Shown here: piece by piece, positions 32,263 through 43,868 of the stretch
Layout: every line of letters starts with the position of its first letter
Numbering within the stretch: position 1 is the first letter of the stretch
Origin: Dipteronia dyeriana
Taxonomy: Eukaryota > Streptophyta > Magnoliopsida > Sapindales > Sapindaceae
DNA: 64,000 bases
Direction of reading: 5' to 3'
Assembly: GCA_032871835.1 (NCBI GenBank)
Contig: CM065299.1
Coordinates: 4,249,001-4,313,000, forward strand
Notes under the pieces: generated by a model
Databases searched by the model: none
What the model was told of the DNA's origin: nothing
The model's input: the letters and a program-made list of their open reading frames with translations, nothing else
Program-made: the position numbers and the translations under genes

Positions 32263-32941
32263 GGCCCAGTTTGGCATTGCTGTGCTGTGGGGAGAAGTGC
32301 TTTAGAAATTGCTGTGAGGGGAATTGCTTTTGGAATTGCTGTGGAAAGAATCAGCTGAGTATTTGGTAAACTGATTTTCAAAAGTGTTATGAGAACTAAA
32401 AACAATTTCAATTTGTTTGTTAAACTGAAATAAAAAGTATTTTGAGTGTGTAAAATTACTAAAAGAACATAGACATCTAAATGATACTAATGTGCTATAC
32501 TTTACATTTTTCTTGTTTATTTGTGTTTAGTATTAAGTGTTATATAATTATGATACTTTATTGAATTAATTAGCCCCATTTTTTATTCTACTTTATTTAA
32601 TTAATTAGCCTTATTTATTTATTTATTTATTTTATTCTACTTTATATTTTTTATTTCATTTTTATTCTACTTTATTGAATTAATTATCCCCATTTTTTTT
32701 ATACAGTTATGACATTTTTTTTTTGTATAGAAATATAAGCCCAATTTTTTTTGTTAAATTTCGTTAAAGGCAAGGACAAAATTGGAAAGTTAGTACAATT
32801 TCATTTAATATCACTGTACGCGTTTTCTAAAAGCAGAAACCAAAATCCAAAAGTATGTATTTGTAGCTTCTCAAAAACTCAGTTGAGAGAAGCTAAAAGT
32901 GATCAAAAGCACTTCCCCGTGATTTTACCAAACACCCTGTC
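32263..32941. mobile_element. PIF/Harbinger-type (Tourist-like) MITE
   Basis: The left end GGCCCAGTTTGGCATTGCTGT and the right end, read inverted, GACAGGGTGTTTGGTA, are imperfect terminal inverted repeats around the GTTTGG core of this superfamily. The flanks are TAA on the left and TTA on the right, in keeping with a mutated TWA target duplication. Subterminal 'gagaagtgcttt' recurs inverted near the right end. There is no transposase; inside is AT-rich filler. Confidence 0.55.
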
Positions 32942-33906
32942 TTAGGTACAGATTCACTTTTGGTCCCAAAAACAGCTGGGGAAGCAATACCAAATTGGGA
33001 CTAAAGCTTGTTGGAACTGGTCGATATTAAATCTATCTTGAAAATATCATAGATATTCTTCTTGAGTAACAATTCATTACATTATATATAAATCCACTCC
33101 ACGTGCACATTGGTTTTACTCGAACTATATGGGCAAATAATTTGTGAATTGATATTAGAATTTAGATTTGAAGGGATATTTAGATTAGTAATCAAGCAAT
33201 CAAAGTATGGGAAGCAATATATCTTATTAATTTGATTGTCAAAATCTCTTGAAGCCAGATGTATGACATCTTATAAATAATTATATAATACAGCTAATAA
33301 ATTATATAAATTAGCCCATATCTCAAATTTAATGTTTTATGTTTATGAACTAAAACTCACAATCAACCCATTACTTTAACGGTTAATCATTATTAGAGTT
33401 ATCGATTAATAAACACATCATATTTAAAGAAAATAACTCACTTGTATAAGAGTTTTGCTTATACACCTCCCATTCGGAGGCCCGTAATAGCTATTTAAAT
33501 ACGAATACTTTTATAAACGGTTGATCCTATGTTGTTGGGGATAGATGTTCGAATCAAATAGTAGGATTAATGTTTATAGTAGTAGATGCTTCTATAAACG
33601 GGGTCAATAATTCCGATAATGTAGTCATGTTGATAGCAAGAGTTGGTTGTAACCCGTAAGGCCGTAACTTGTAACAAGGGAAAAAGAAGAAGTTAAGATC
33701 CCGAAACTACCCTTGTCCGATCAAATATTGATACGCACACGAAGCTCCGGCTTCCATTTTTTTTTTCTATGGCCTTATAGAAAAACACACACACCCAAGA
33801 ATCTCTGATCTTTGGAGGCCATCATTTGGTTATAATTACACCAAAAAAACAAAAAAAACAAAAAACAAAAGAATAATCCGATTTTTATTTTAAAAAAAAA
33901 TTAACT
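32942..33906. other. Upstream region of SGP gene
   Basis: No gene. Contains A-rich tracts immediately before the start codon (33840-33900) that may belong to the 5' leader of the GTPase gene. Confidence 0.45.
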
Positions 33907-35921
33907 ATGACAAATATCTCTCGAAAATTGATGCAATGCAATCTCAAACGAAGGATGCAACGCAGCGTTTTGATTCTCCGGCGATGCATTCGTTGTTTCT
34001 GCGACCAATTCCTCATGTGTTCTCGCGGCAAGCCTATCCACTACCGGATGCTTCCACGTTCCACCACCAGGGCAGCGGCGGCGGCGAAGGCGCCCTTGCC
34101 TTCTTCATCAACTCACGCCACGTCAACTACGTCGTCGTCGTTTGCTTCGCCGCCGTCGCAGCCTTCTCCATCCTCCTCCGTCGTCGAGAGCAGTACTGCA
34201 GGGAACCTGACGTCAGTGCGCGTGTGTAGTCATGACCACGGCCGTTTCGATTCGGATCATAATAATTTGGTTGCTTTGAAGATCAGTCTGTTGGGTGATT
34301 GTAATATTGGAAAGACTAGTTTTCTGGTAATTCATATTTATCGTGATTTCAAACCATCATGTTCTCTGTTTTTTATTTTATTTTATACATAATAAATTGA
34401 AATTGGTGTTTGGTTCGAAGGAAAAATATGTAGGAAATGAAAAAGAACAGGGAATCACAGAGCTAAAACAAGGATTGAATTTGATGGATAAAACGTTAGT
34501 AGTTGAAGGGGCACGCATTTCATATTCGATCTGGGAAGTTTCAGGTTTTTTTTTTCTTCTCTTTTTATAAATTCATTTTTTCTTCTCTTGATTTTCTGTT
34601 GACAGAATATCTATCAAAATCATCTTAATTATGAAAATTGTGGATTATTCAGGTGATGCAAAATCTCAGGATCATCTTCCAATAGCCTGCCAAGACTCAA
34701 TAGCAATTTGCATCATGTTTGATCTAACAAGTCGGTGCACGTTAAACAGGTTTGTGTAAAATATTTTGATCATCAATTCTCTAAACTGTTTCCATTCCTA
34801 ATGATCTTTGCTTTATATATATATATTTAATTGCAGTGTTGTGAGATGGTATCAACAAGCAAGGTCATTGAATCAGGTACTATCTATTTATCTCTCATCA
34901 ATTCTCTATATTTGCACTTTTTATGCGTGTGATTTACTGATTTGATTAATCTAATGAATGCATTGTTTCATCATCATTTTGCAGAATGCATTTCCAATAT
35001 TGATAGGGACCAAGTTTGATGATTTTATTCAGCTTCCTATAGATTTGCAATGGACAATCGCAAGTCAGGTGAATATATATATATTTTAACAAATTCCTTA
35101 TTTGTCTGAAATATATAATAATATAATAGATTATGATCTTGCAGAATAATATTTTAGTGAGATTTGTATGATGATGTTGATAATGATAAGGTAGATAAGA
35201 CTTATTTAGGTTTGCCAATCTAGGAACTATAAATAATAAATATGAAACGATTTAAAACACACGTAGGTAAATCGATCAATGCAATGCAAGCAATAAGACT
35301 CTTTACTATGACTTTATTGTATCGTTTGTCGAATTTGGTGACATACCCACACGACCATCCTTTAAAATGTCATGGGACTTAATGATTGCAATATTATATG
35401 TGAAGGGATTATCGGTTGAATCCTTAGTTGGATTATCAGCGGTAGCTTTTAAATTACCACCCGTGGTAATCGAGAATTCTATAAGAGAATTCCTGCACAT
35501 GATATTCTCCAATTATATGTGATTATATATTATACTACACTTAGCTTTAGGAAATAACGCTTTTTTTTTTTTTGTATGACTCGATCATGTGAATAGCATA
35601 AACATACAACTGAATCAACCACTTATAGTCATATTAAATGCTACCCATCTATATCTAACTACTACACCCACTAAATGATGATGTGAATAAATAGCATCGT
35701 CTTAAATATCTTTACAGGATGATGTTAATTTGATTTTTTTACATGTTTCACGACAGGCAAGAGCATATGCAAAGGCCTTTAATGCGACACTGTTCTTTTC
35801 GAGTGCCAGCTACAACATTAATGTAAACAAGATCTTCAAATTCATCACAGCAAAGGTCTTTGACCTACCTTGGACTCTGGAGCGCAATCTCACCATTGGA
35901 GAGCCTATTATAGATTTCTAG
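33907..35921 (+). CDS. SGP/Spg1-type small GTPase
   Basis: Plant homologue of the fission-yeast septum-promoting GTPase Spg1 (Tem1 in budding yeast); Arabidopsis has SGP1 and SGP2, linked to cytokinesis and MAP3K-epsilon/MAP4K signalling. Six coding exons: 33907-34326, 34421-34544, 34653-34749, 34837-34876, 34985-35068 and 35757-35921; all introns GT-AG; 309 residues. Visible: a basic N-terminal region (MQRSVLILRRCIR), an Ala/Ser/Pro-rich low-complexity linker, P-loop GDCNIGKTS (about residues 131-139), atypical switch-II wording WEVSGDAKS in place of W-x-x-x-G-Q-E, DLTSRCTLNSV, base-binding GTKFD, SSAS, and the family-typical C-terminus DLPWTLERNLTIGEPIIDF. No C-terminal prenylation motif, as expected for this family. 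I chose the start at 33907 because MT followed by a basic region resembles Arabidopsis SGP1. The last intron (35069-35756) is much longer than the others. Confidence 0.93.
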
Positions 35922-36847
35922 AGTTCTTTTTTTTTCCTTCTATTTTTGTGCACAAGCAGATTCGGGGTTTGATCCCAAAGAATGTGATCCTGACTCAACC
36001 GCTTGCTGGAAAATGTTATTATTGTCAGTTTGTCACACCGGCGGTGGTGATGATTTGAGTCGGTTCCCATTGGGGAATGATGGAGTAAGATGGAGGCTGA
36101 GAGCCCACATCTCCAACTATTAATAACACGTTTCTGTTGTAAGATAGGGGAAAAAAAAACATCTAGTGTTTCAAATAATCACAACCCTCATCCACTCACT
36201 CATATTAGCTTAAATATTATTATGTCTAACACTAATGCGCAAATTTAAAGAAAATGCACAATCTGCAAATGGAAGAAGATACAGCTAAAACATAATTATC
36301 ATTGGCATTTCATGTCATGGCTTGAGAAACAATGTGCAGAAGACAACCAATGAGAAAGTACTAATGTGTTTCAGACCTACTCCAATTTTGTGAGTAGCGA
36401 GTCATTCGGTAAATAAACACTTCTTTAATTTACCACAATTCGGAAAGAAACTTTTCTTGCAAACAGTGACCATATACGTAAGAAGTAGTTGTAAACCAAT
36501 GACAAACATAGATTAGAGGCACAATTGAAGTGAAAAATTCTACGATGCATCCAACAGAATTTTATAGGAATATGAAAACGAAATCCATTTTGCAGCCAAA
36601 AGGAAAATAGTCAAATACGTAACAAATACAATGCAAATATTCTGCGTTGATGCAAATTCCATTGAAAGCTATTATGTTCTCTTCATCCTTTTCATTATTA
36701 AACATAAAAGCAATGACAATCTATCAGAGCCACACAACATCTACACATTTGTCACTACAGACGATCAAAAATCACAAGACTAGAAGACCAACAAGGCCTG
36801 AACCACAACAGAAAATAAATAGTTAAATCGCATTCTAAGGAAGGATT
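35922..36847. other. Convergent intergenic region
   Basis: Holds the 3' flanks of the SGP gene and of the minus-strand small-protein gene. I see no further gene or repeat. Confidence 0.5.
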
Positions 36848-38473
36848 TCACTCGAGTTTCACCTCTCTCGTTGGGGGATCGAATTGCAAATAGGTGTATG
36901 GCTCAGTTGGTTCCTCCCTGCACCATCACAAACACTCTCACAAATTGAACAAACTAAAAGGCCTTTGAAGATGCAAGTAATGCATTTTACCAAACATAAA
37001 CAAAGATATAAAAGGGCTTTGGTCAATAAAGCAAATCCAAACTTACATCTTGTCAATCTCATCACTAGCAATTAACAATTAGTAAACTAAATTGTAAGCC
37101 AAGAAAATTTATGATAAATATAACAAAGGAGCAGCTCAGAATCAGATGCTAAGCACTACATACCCAGGATTCGATCTCATGCACCGCCAAAAGAGCTTGA
37201 AAGGTCCTGGAACCGTCTTGAATGGATTTCCCTCAAAACAAGCCTGAAATACAATTTAACACCCACAAAACAAAATTCAATGCTAAAAACACAAATCACA
37301 CAGTAATTTTCTTTTTGACATAAACATGACTAAAAGAAAACAGAGAAACTGAGAAACAAAACCGGGAAAGTCATCTTTCCACATCTGAATCCTTCTAGAG
37401 GACAATGCCATGGAGGCAAAGTTATAGGCCACCCCATTTCCATTGCAGGAAATAACTTGGCATTTAAAAAACCCAACCTCCTTGAATAAGGCTCTAACAT
37501 CTTCAAGAACAAAACCAACAGCACCCCATCGGTAACTTTGATCATTCGCTCCATATCTGGAATGGACTTACTACTTACTGGTGACCTGAAACATACTGCA
37601 TATCTGGATATGACATACTGCATATCACACACGAAATAGTGCTCTAACAACAGGTTTTTTGTTACTGGTGCTGTAACAACATATCTGATGCTTTCCTGAA
37701 TTCATATCTTTGTACAATTATTCCCTACATTGTTGCCGTCAGTTATTTTCTTAATTTTAATTTTCTGATCCTGCAAGCTGCGTTTTCATAGTTCCATTGG
37801 TAACTTTGATCATTCACTGCTGATCAAACTACATTGCAAGCATCTACCTCAACCCAGCTCACTCGGCAACCCAAAAGCTTAGCAGTCAGCAGACCTCCCT
37901 AAGAGCTAAAAAAAGAAAGAAAGAAAGAAAAAAAATTCCCAGAACAGGCTCGGATAAAGCTGCAACCACAACCCCTTTATCATCTCCGATAACAGCCCCT
38001 GCTCCAATGAAACCAAACCCTTTATCAACAGCCGCATTAAGATCGAAGAGATTTTCTGGTGTTGTGAAATTCAGCTAGAAGATCTGATACCTAATCCAAT
38101 AAATCCACAGCAAGTCTCACCTTACAATTATGGATAACAGAGTTTCTATCACACCAAATTCTCCACATCACCATAAAAGCACTAACTAACAGATTCTGAT
38201 TCCTCTTCACAAAGCACACAACAAGGATTCACAGGGATTTTAAGGGCATTATTACACACAGTAAATTGTTTTATGTAAACTAAAAATATACACAAATCCC
38301 CAAATTGAAATTTAAAAGAGACAATTGAACAAAAATAAAAGTAAGAAACATGGACATACTTGGATGACATCCTCGGCTCGATCATTGCATCTGTGTGCCT
38401 TGGGCTGCCGATGCTCTCCCTCCGGCGTCCCCCATGGACTCTCTCTCCTCGGCACCGGCCTCGTCTCACTCAT
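36848..38473 (-). CDS. Small conserved-looking protein, function unknown
   Basis: Three coding exons on the minus strand: 38473-38360, 37243-37164 and 36917-36848. Donors GTATGT and GTATG and acceptors CAG all fit, and the joined frame gives 87 residues. The sequence is compositionally biased: basic and proline-rich at the N-terminus (RPVPRRESPWGTPEGEHRQP), then AHRCNDR, then ACFEGNPFKTVPGPFKLFWRC and an acidic-to-basic end (FDPPTREVKLE). It has no membrane segment or targeting peptide that I can see. I have the impression of similar short proteins in other plants but cannot name a family, so I assign no function. An in-frame upstream ATG at 38509 would add 12 residues; I prefer 38473 (MSETRP). 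Its first intron (37244-38359) is almost filled by a LINE remnant. Head-to-head with the TMEM97-like gene. Confidence 0.8.
37330..38190 (-). mobile_element. LINE (non-LTR retrotransposon) remnant in intron
   Basis: On the minus strand, broken frames encode the end of a plant L1-type ORF2: an IWCDRNSVIHN motif near 38150-38190, then the RNase H-like domain (AAVDKGFGFIGAGAVIGDDK at about 37945-38045), a middle piece (GCRVSWVEVDACNVV, about 37830-37880), and the C-terminal part (FVLEDVRALFKE; VISCNGNGVAYNFASMAL; SSRRIQMWKDDFPG) at 37340-37530. Stops and frame shifts break it, and a short 'ggtaactttgatcattc' piece occurs twice (37530 and 37798), showing internal rearrangement. It lies in the same orientation as the host gene. 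Confidence 0.75.
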
Positions 38474-38694
38474 TTTTATTTTTTCCTTTTCTTCCACTGG
38501 CGAAACCATTCACGTTTTTATATATATAATATATTTCCCCTAAAACTACGTCGTTTTATTGTAAACAAATGCGTCGTCGTTTTAAGATCTCATATCTACT
38601 ATAAATAGCAAAAGCTACGTATAATTTCCATTTTCCCCCAAAATCTATCGCAAATACTATCTTTTCGTATCAAAAAGAAAGAAGGAAAAAAAAA
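38474..38694. promoter_or_regulatory. Divergent (bidirectional) promoter region
   Basis: Only 221 bases separate the start codons of the minus-strand 87-residue protein and the plus-strand TMEM97-like protein. The stretch has ACGTCGTTTT-like motifs near 38545 and 38575 and TA-rich stretches at 38520-38535 that could serve either direction. Function is inferred from spacing only. Confidence 0.55.
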
Positions 38695-39306
38695 ATGGGA
38701 GCTTTGGTGAAGCTGATAGACGCGATACTGTTCCTGTTCTTCGTGGTTATGGCTTTGGCGGTGCCGCTTATTGACTCGCAGATGCTCTTGTCACCGGAAT
38801 TCTACCCGGCGTTCCTCGTCGATCTAAAGCAGTGGTACACGACCGAGTACGGCGATTATCTCCTCGCCGAGAAACCACATTTCTTAGTCGGCCTCGTCTG
38901 GCTTGAAGTCCTCTTCCAATGGCCGCTCTCTATCGTCAACATCTTCGGGATCCTCTGCTCCAAGCCTTGGTTCAACACCACCTGCTTGATCTACGGCGTC
39001 TCCGTCGCCACTTCAATGGTAACACACCGATAAATCTCCAATCTTTAATTTTAATTTTGTATATATATATATAGTGATTTATTAATTTTATAAATTTTGT
39101 GTGTGTTGTGATGTGAATTGAAGACGGCTGTGTTGGCGGAGCTGATGGGATCGGGGAAGGCGTCTGAGAAGCTGATGATGATGTATTCTCCGTTCATGGG
39201 TCTCGGTGTTTTGGCGTTTCTTCGTGGCTTGATTCCGTGTTCTTCTTCGAAAACAGGTTTGGCTCTTAGCAAGAGACCTGCTTTGCCTAGGAAGAAGAGA
39301 GCTTGA
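38695..39306 (+). CDS. TMEM97/sigma-2 receptor-like membrane protein
   Basis: Two exons, 38695-39018 and 39124-39306, joined in frame to 168 residues. Four hydrophobic segments are visible: LIDAILFLFFVVMALAVPLI (about 7-26), FLVGLVWLEVLFQWPLSIV (about 63-81), the TCLIYGVSVATSMTAVLAEL region spanning the exon joint, and MMMYSPFMGLGVLAFLRGLI. The order and motifs (DSQMLLSP, WYTTEYGDYL, QWPL) match the EXPERA-domain family of TMEM97/MAC30, ER membrane proteins that in animals bind sterol-like ligands. The C-terminus KRPALPRKKRA is dibasic and could act as an ER-retention signal. The coding sequence is noticeably G+C-richer than its surroundings. In Arabidopsis, TMEM97-like genes lie beside the GLR3.4 and GLR3.5/3.7 loci, which fits this window. 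Confidence 0.92.
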
Positions 39307-39910
39307 TTATTTTAAGTTTTCGATTATCAGAAAAAAAAGGTGTTTTTTCTGTTTCTGAGTTTTTGTTGATCTGAGGTGTTTTGATTCAAATACCTAAATG
39401 GTATTGGAGATTGAATGATTAGTGATTGTTTTCTGTTCAATCTGATTGATGAATTTGTTTATTATTTCACTTGTTAATTCAACATTTTTTTTCCTTAAAT
39501 CTTCTGAACAGATCCTTTTATTAATTTAGTTGTTTATGCATATTAATATCGACTTATTGTATTAACTATTAAGCAAGATCTATCACCGGACCCGGATTAT
39601 CCGGGTCATGGATCTGAACTTGTCAGTATTTTAAAATGCTTCACTTGATCGAACAAATGGGTATCTGTTATGCTTATGAGTTGTTTATTTCAGTGACTTT
39701 TTTGAGTGTTTTTAATCTTGTTGAAAGGGTACATGGGAGGCTGTTCCTTTATAATGCCAAAACTGTTTTAGTTTGGATATGAGTTTGTAGCTGTGTTTAA
39801 ATTTGATACGGTAAACTGACCTGTATGTATAGTAATCAATAAGTTGATAGTTACATATTAGTTTGTCCATATTATATCTGCAATGAATTTGTAGAAATTT
39901 GTGTCGCAAT
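39307..39910. other. 3' flank of TMEM97-like gene
   Basis: AT-rich; a probable 3' untranslated region, then unassigned sequence up to the hAT-like element. No gene seen. Confidence 0.5.
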
Positions 39911-41264
39911 TAGGGATGGCAGCTCATCCCGGCCGGGCTGGATACCCGGGCCGGAATTTCCGGGTAGTACCCGTAAACCAGTAGCTGCTCTCTCTAAAAC
40001 AATATCACCAATTCAAACCCACGCATCAAAACTTCACCACATCACCAGATTCCGTGCTTGTTGGAACCACCACCCAAACTCAAACATGGGTCTGTGAACC
40101 TTTCCCACTGCCGTTGACCACTAGCCACCAACCCGGAAAACCGCAGAGAATCATATAGAGAAAGAGAGGAGGTTTGAGAGAGAGATTTTATAGATGGAGG
40201 GTTTGAGAGAAGCAAATTACAATGAATTTTAGAAAAGGAATTTGTTAAAACAAAATATGAGAGAGGGAGAAGAGTGAGACCCTAATGAGATTGAGGAGAG
40301 AAATTGGTGAGATAATGATAAAGGATTAAAGGTGATGAGAGAATAAGTTTGGATCAGGGATGCACATTTGTCCCTGTGGCCCCAAATCCCCGCACCCCAT
40401 CCCCATTTGGAGATTTTTTTGGGAGGAAAATAGGGAAATAGGGGGGATGGGGATGATTTTCATCCCCAAATTAAGATGGGGAGGGGTCCGGACCTCTCCC
40501 CATCCACTTTTCCCCATTTCCCCCAAAAGTATATAAATATAATTATAATATATATTTGAATTATTTGAAACATTTTATGTTGAATTTTTAATGCATTGAT
40601 ATTTTTTATTGGTAATGAAAGGTTTGTTTTTTTTAATTTAATTTATAATTTTTAGTTAAATAGAAAAATGGGAAAATGGGAGATACGAGAAAACAGAGGA
40701 AAACGGGGAACTGGGGATGGGGATGGGGGGACCTCCCCAAATGGGAAAAGGGATGGGGGAAAATGGGGATGGGATGGGGGAAAATGGGGATGGGGATGGG
40801 GGGACCTATAACCATCCCCATTCCCTAAATGTGCATCTTTAGTTTGGATGATATTTAATATTTGTTTGGGATTTGAGTTCTAATCAACAACCATTAGTCT
40901 TGGAATTAGTTGAAGGTGTTTAATGTGATATTTAAATAGTCTTGGAATTAGTCGAAAGGGTTAATGTGATATTTGTATTTGTATGTGATATTTAATGTTT
41001 GTCTGGGATTTGAGTTTCTATTATTAGTATTGTTTTATTGGTGTGTTTTATCTCTAACATATTTATCTTAATTAATGTAGTAATTTAATTGTAAAAAAAA
41101 AAGAGTAATATTAAAAAAAAAAACATATAAAACCCCGATAAAATCTGGATATGGATGTCCGAATATCCGGCTAGATACCCGGATTGCAAATTCTAGTTTT
41201 TTTCCGGATGAATACCTAAAGTGTCAAAATCCGGATACCCAACCGGGTTTTTGCCATCCGCAGA
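39911..41264. mobile_element. hAT-like non-autonomous element (outer)
   Basis: Left end TAGGGATGGCA, right end TGCCATCCGCAGA; the inner eight bases (GGATGGCA) are inverted copies. Next to the ends, 'gatacccgg' on the left and 'ccggataccc' on the right continue the inverted repeat. The flanks are GTCGCAAT and CTCGCAAT, a 7-of-8 match in place of an 8-bp target duplication. No transposase is present. A second hAT-type MITE is nested at 40354-40840. Confidence 0.65.
40354..40840. mobile_element. hAT-type MITE with perfect 8-bp target duplication
   Basis: A 487-bp element flanked on both sides by AGTTTGGA (40346-40353 and 40841-40848), an exact 8-bp direct repeat. The ends are inverted copies sharing GATGCACATTT. 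The left part is C-rich ('ccccatccccattt') and the right part is its G-rich counterpart ('ggggatggggatgg'), so the whole element can fold back. It has no coding capacity. Confidence 0.88.
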
Positions 41265-43098
41265 CTCGCAATACTTTATTTGATTACATTGTAAATAATG
41301 AAAACATTGAAACTTTAATCTCTCTCCTTATCTTCGAATTAATTGTAATACCTAAAAGGAAAAAAAAAACACTTTTAAAAATTATAGTAAATTGCTGGGG
41401 TTTGCTCTGGCCTCGAGCTATGGAGCCAGTAATAAGTGAATCAATCCTATTGTTATTTGGTTGGGGCCCATTAAATAAATTAGGCCTAATTTTCTAATAG
41501 TTGTGAAGTAATTGTTTTTCGGTCCATTTTATTTTTATATTCTAAAAATAATTTCGAACTTGCATTTGTTAACTGTTTTTTATTCAATTAAAAAACAAAA
41601 AACAAAGTATTAATGGTGAAATAATTAAAAAACAAAAGATACTTGTTCATATTTTTCATTTTTTTATTAAAAAAAATCAATTCTCCTCTTTCTTTTAATG
41701 AATTTTTTTACCGTTATTTATATTTATTAAAAATAAATATTTATTTATAATATAAGAGTTTAGTTTTGATTAATTGATTTTTTGTTATGTTTTTTTTAAG
41801 TCGCTTTTGTTTAATTTTTAATCAATCAATTTATAACTATTATAATATTAAATAAAATGTAAAAATTGATATTTTAACTTTTTTATAATTTTCGGATAAC
41901 CTACTTGATGTTTTTTTTGTTTGTTTTCATTTTTAGTTTTCAGTATATGTTACCAGACATGTTCTCGAAATTTGAAACTGAAATAAAAAACACAGTTTTT
42001 ATTTTTATTTTTCTTAAAAAAAAACAAAAAACGTTTATAGGACGAGGCCTAGAGTAATACCATGAAACCAAAAAAATTAACTTATAGTTCAACCTAAATG
42101 AGGTGATAAATGAGTTATCAACGTATCAATCATGTGGTGATATTTTAATGATATGGTACGATAAATCATTTGATACATCATTCGATTGGTTTTTATATAT
42201 ATTTTTTGGGTTGTCCTGCGATGGTATATTTTTTTTTTGTCAATTAAAAGCCTACAAGAAATTAATATCCGGATTTTTCTTTATTTTTTTTGAAAAGAAT
42301 ATGCGAAATTTTAGTAGCAGGTCAGTCTCCTCTTTACTTTTTTTTTAGGGAAAAGTTCCCAGAATTTATCCAATACAATCATCAATAACAAGAGATTGAC
42401 CAAAGTAAGGGAAAGCATCCACCCAAACTTTTTTTTTTGGTTATATTCTTGCGGTAATATTTTAATTTAAAGATATTAATGTTATTATTGTGTTTTATCG
42501 AATTATTTAAAGTTAATTATTACAATATATGTTAATTACATATAATAATTGATGATTTGGAAACATTTATTTTAAATTAAAATATTTATGATTTATTGAT
42601 TAATATTAATAATAAAAAGTGTAATAAATAAAAAAATATTAAATTATTGAAATATAGTCAGTATTATACTCGTTTGAAAGATCTCATCAGATTTTTTTTA
42701 ATGATATAATTTTCATAGTAATTAGATAAACGAATAAAGAGTTATAATAGATTATTTGATTTTTTTTGAAAATGTAAAAATGAAATCTACTATAAAATGG
42801 AAATAAAAAAGTGAATTGAAGATTTGATTTTTGAGTCTTCAGATTTAGAGAATCAAAATTGAGTCTATTTTTTTTTACATAGGGAAATGTGAATCGGAGA
42901 TCCAATAAAGCTTCCACAATCTCCATTTTGGGTTTTTAAAGAACCATCGGAGATGGTTTAAGGCTAACTCCAATGGATCTATATTTCTCCCGAAATAGAG
43001 ACTTAACCTGCTCCAATGATTCTCCAGTTTACGGAAAGCGAGGAGAATAATTTTAGGTCATCTTTAATGTCTCTATATGGAGACTCATTTGACTCAAA
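41265..43098. other. Intergenic, AT-rich, MITE debris
   Basis: No gene. From about 42960 there is a 'ggctaactccaatgg' motif of the kind found at ends of plant MITEs, and related 'gagactcatttgactcaa' sequence continues on the far side of the element at 43099-43868, so that element appears nested in an older repeat. Confidence 0.4.
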
Positions 43099-43868
43099 GG
43101 CCCTGTTTGACACATCAGATTGGACTGAGATTGGATAATTTTAATCTCAATATGATATTTAGTGCACGTTTGGAAGATAAGACAACCGGTTCGAAAAGCA
43201 AAATAATTTCATGTTTGTGGGATTAAATAAACCTATATTCCCACCCATCTTCATTAATCACAATACTATTTTTGTAGTCCCCACCCATTTAATACATTTT
43301 ACCAACACACATCCAATGTCTTGTCAACTTTCATTCCCCACTTTCGTTTTGAAAATCTCAACAAATATATATATATAAAAAAATGCCAACAAAGAATCTC
43401 AGCAAATATCAACAAATATCAATGACATCTCTCAAGCAGTCAAGCTTGGATAAATTTCCGTTTCAGACTCTCAATGGAAGGTATGAAAGTTTTTTCTTTC
43501 TTGTGTCTAATATTTCTTTTTAACTGTAAATTCTTAATTTAAAAAACTGAGAATAAAAGTTTATATCTAAAATACATTTTTTTATTATCAAATTAAAATT
43601 ATTATTATATTTAGTTCAATTCCAGGTTTCATCAAACAAAACATAGTATTAATTCAATACAGTCTCATATTTCTCTAAACATAGTATAATATTAATTTAG
43701 TCTAATATTATATTTCTCCAAACAAAGTATAGTATTAATTTAGTCCAATCCAATCCAATCCAGTCTAGTTCAGTTCAGTCCAACCCCATCTAATCTCAGT
43801 CTCATCTCAATACAATCCAATTAATCTCATGAAATAGTCCAATCCAATCCTGCATATCAAATGAGGCC
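43099..43868. mobile_element. PIF/Harbinger-type MITE
   Basis: Left end GGCCCTGTTTGACACATCAG and right end, read inverted, GGCCTCATTTGATATGCAGG, continuing inverted through 'attggactgagattgga' versus 'attggattggacta', giving terminal repeats of about 35 bp. The flanks are AAA and TAA, a near match to the TWA duplication. It is about 770 bp long with an AT-rich interior and no transposase. The right arm holds repeated 'tccaatccaatccag'. Confidence 0.65.

Noticed and set aside
33530..33575. tRNA-like motif (gatgttcgaatc)
   Set aside because: A T-arm-like loop is present but I could not find an acceptor stem, D-arm or anticodon arm at proper spacing.
35069..35756. Possible extra gene within the long last intron of the SGP gene
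   Set aside because: The only open frames are short and unlike known proteins; flanking exons join cleanly in frame.
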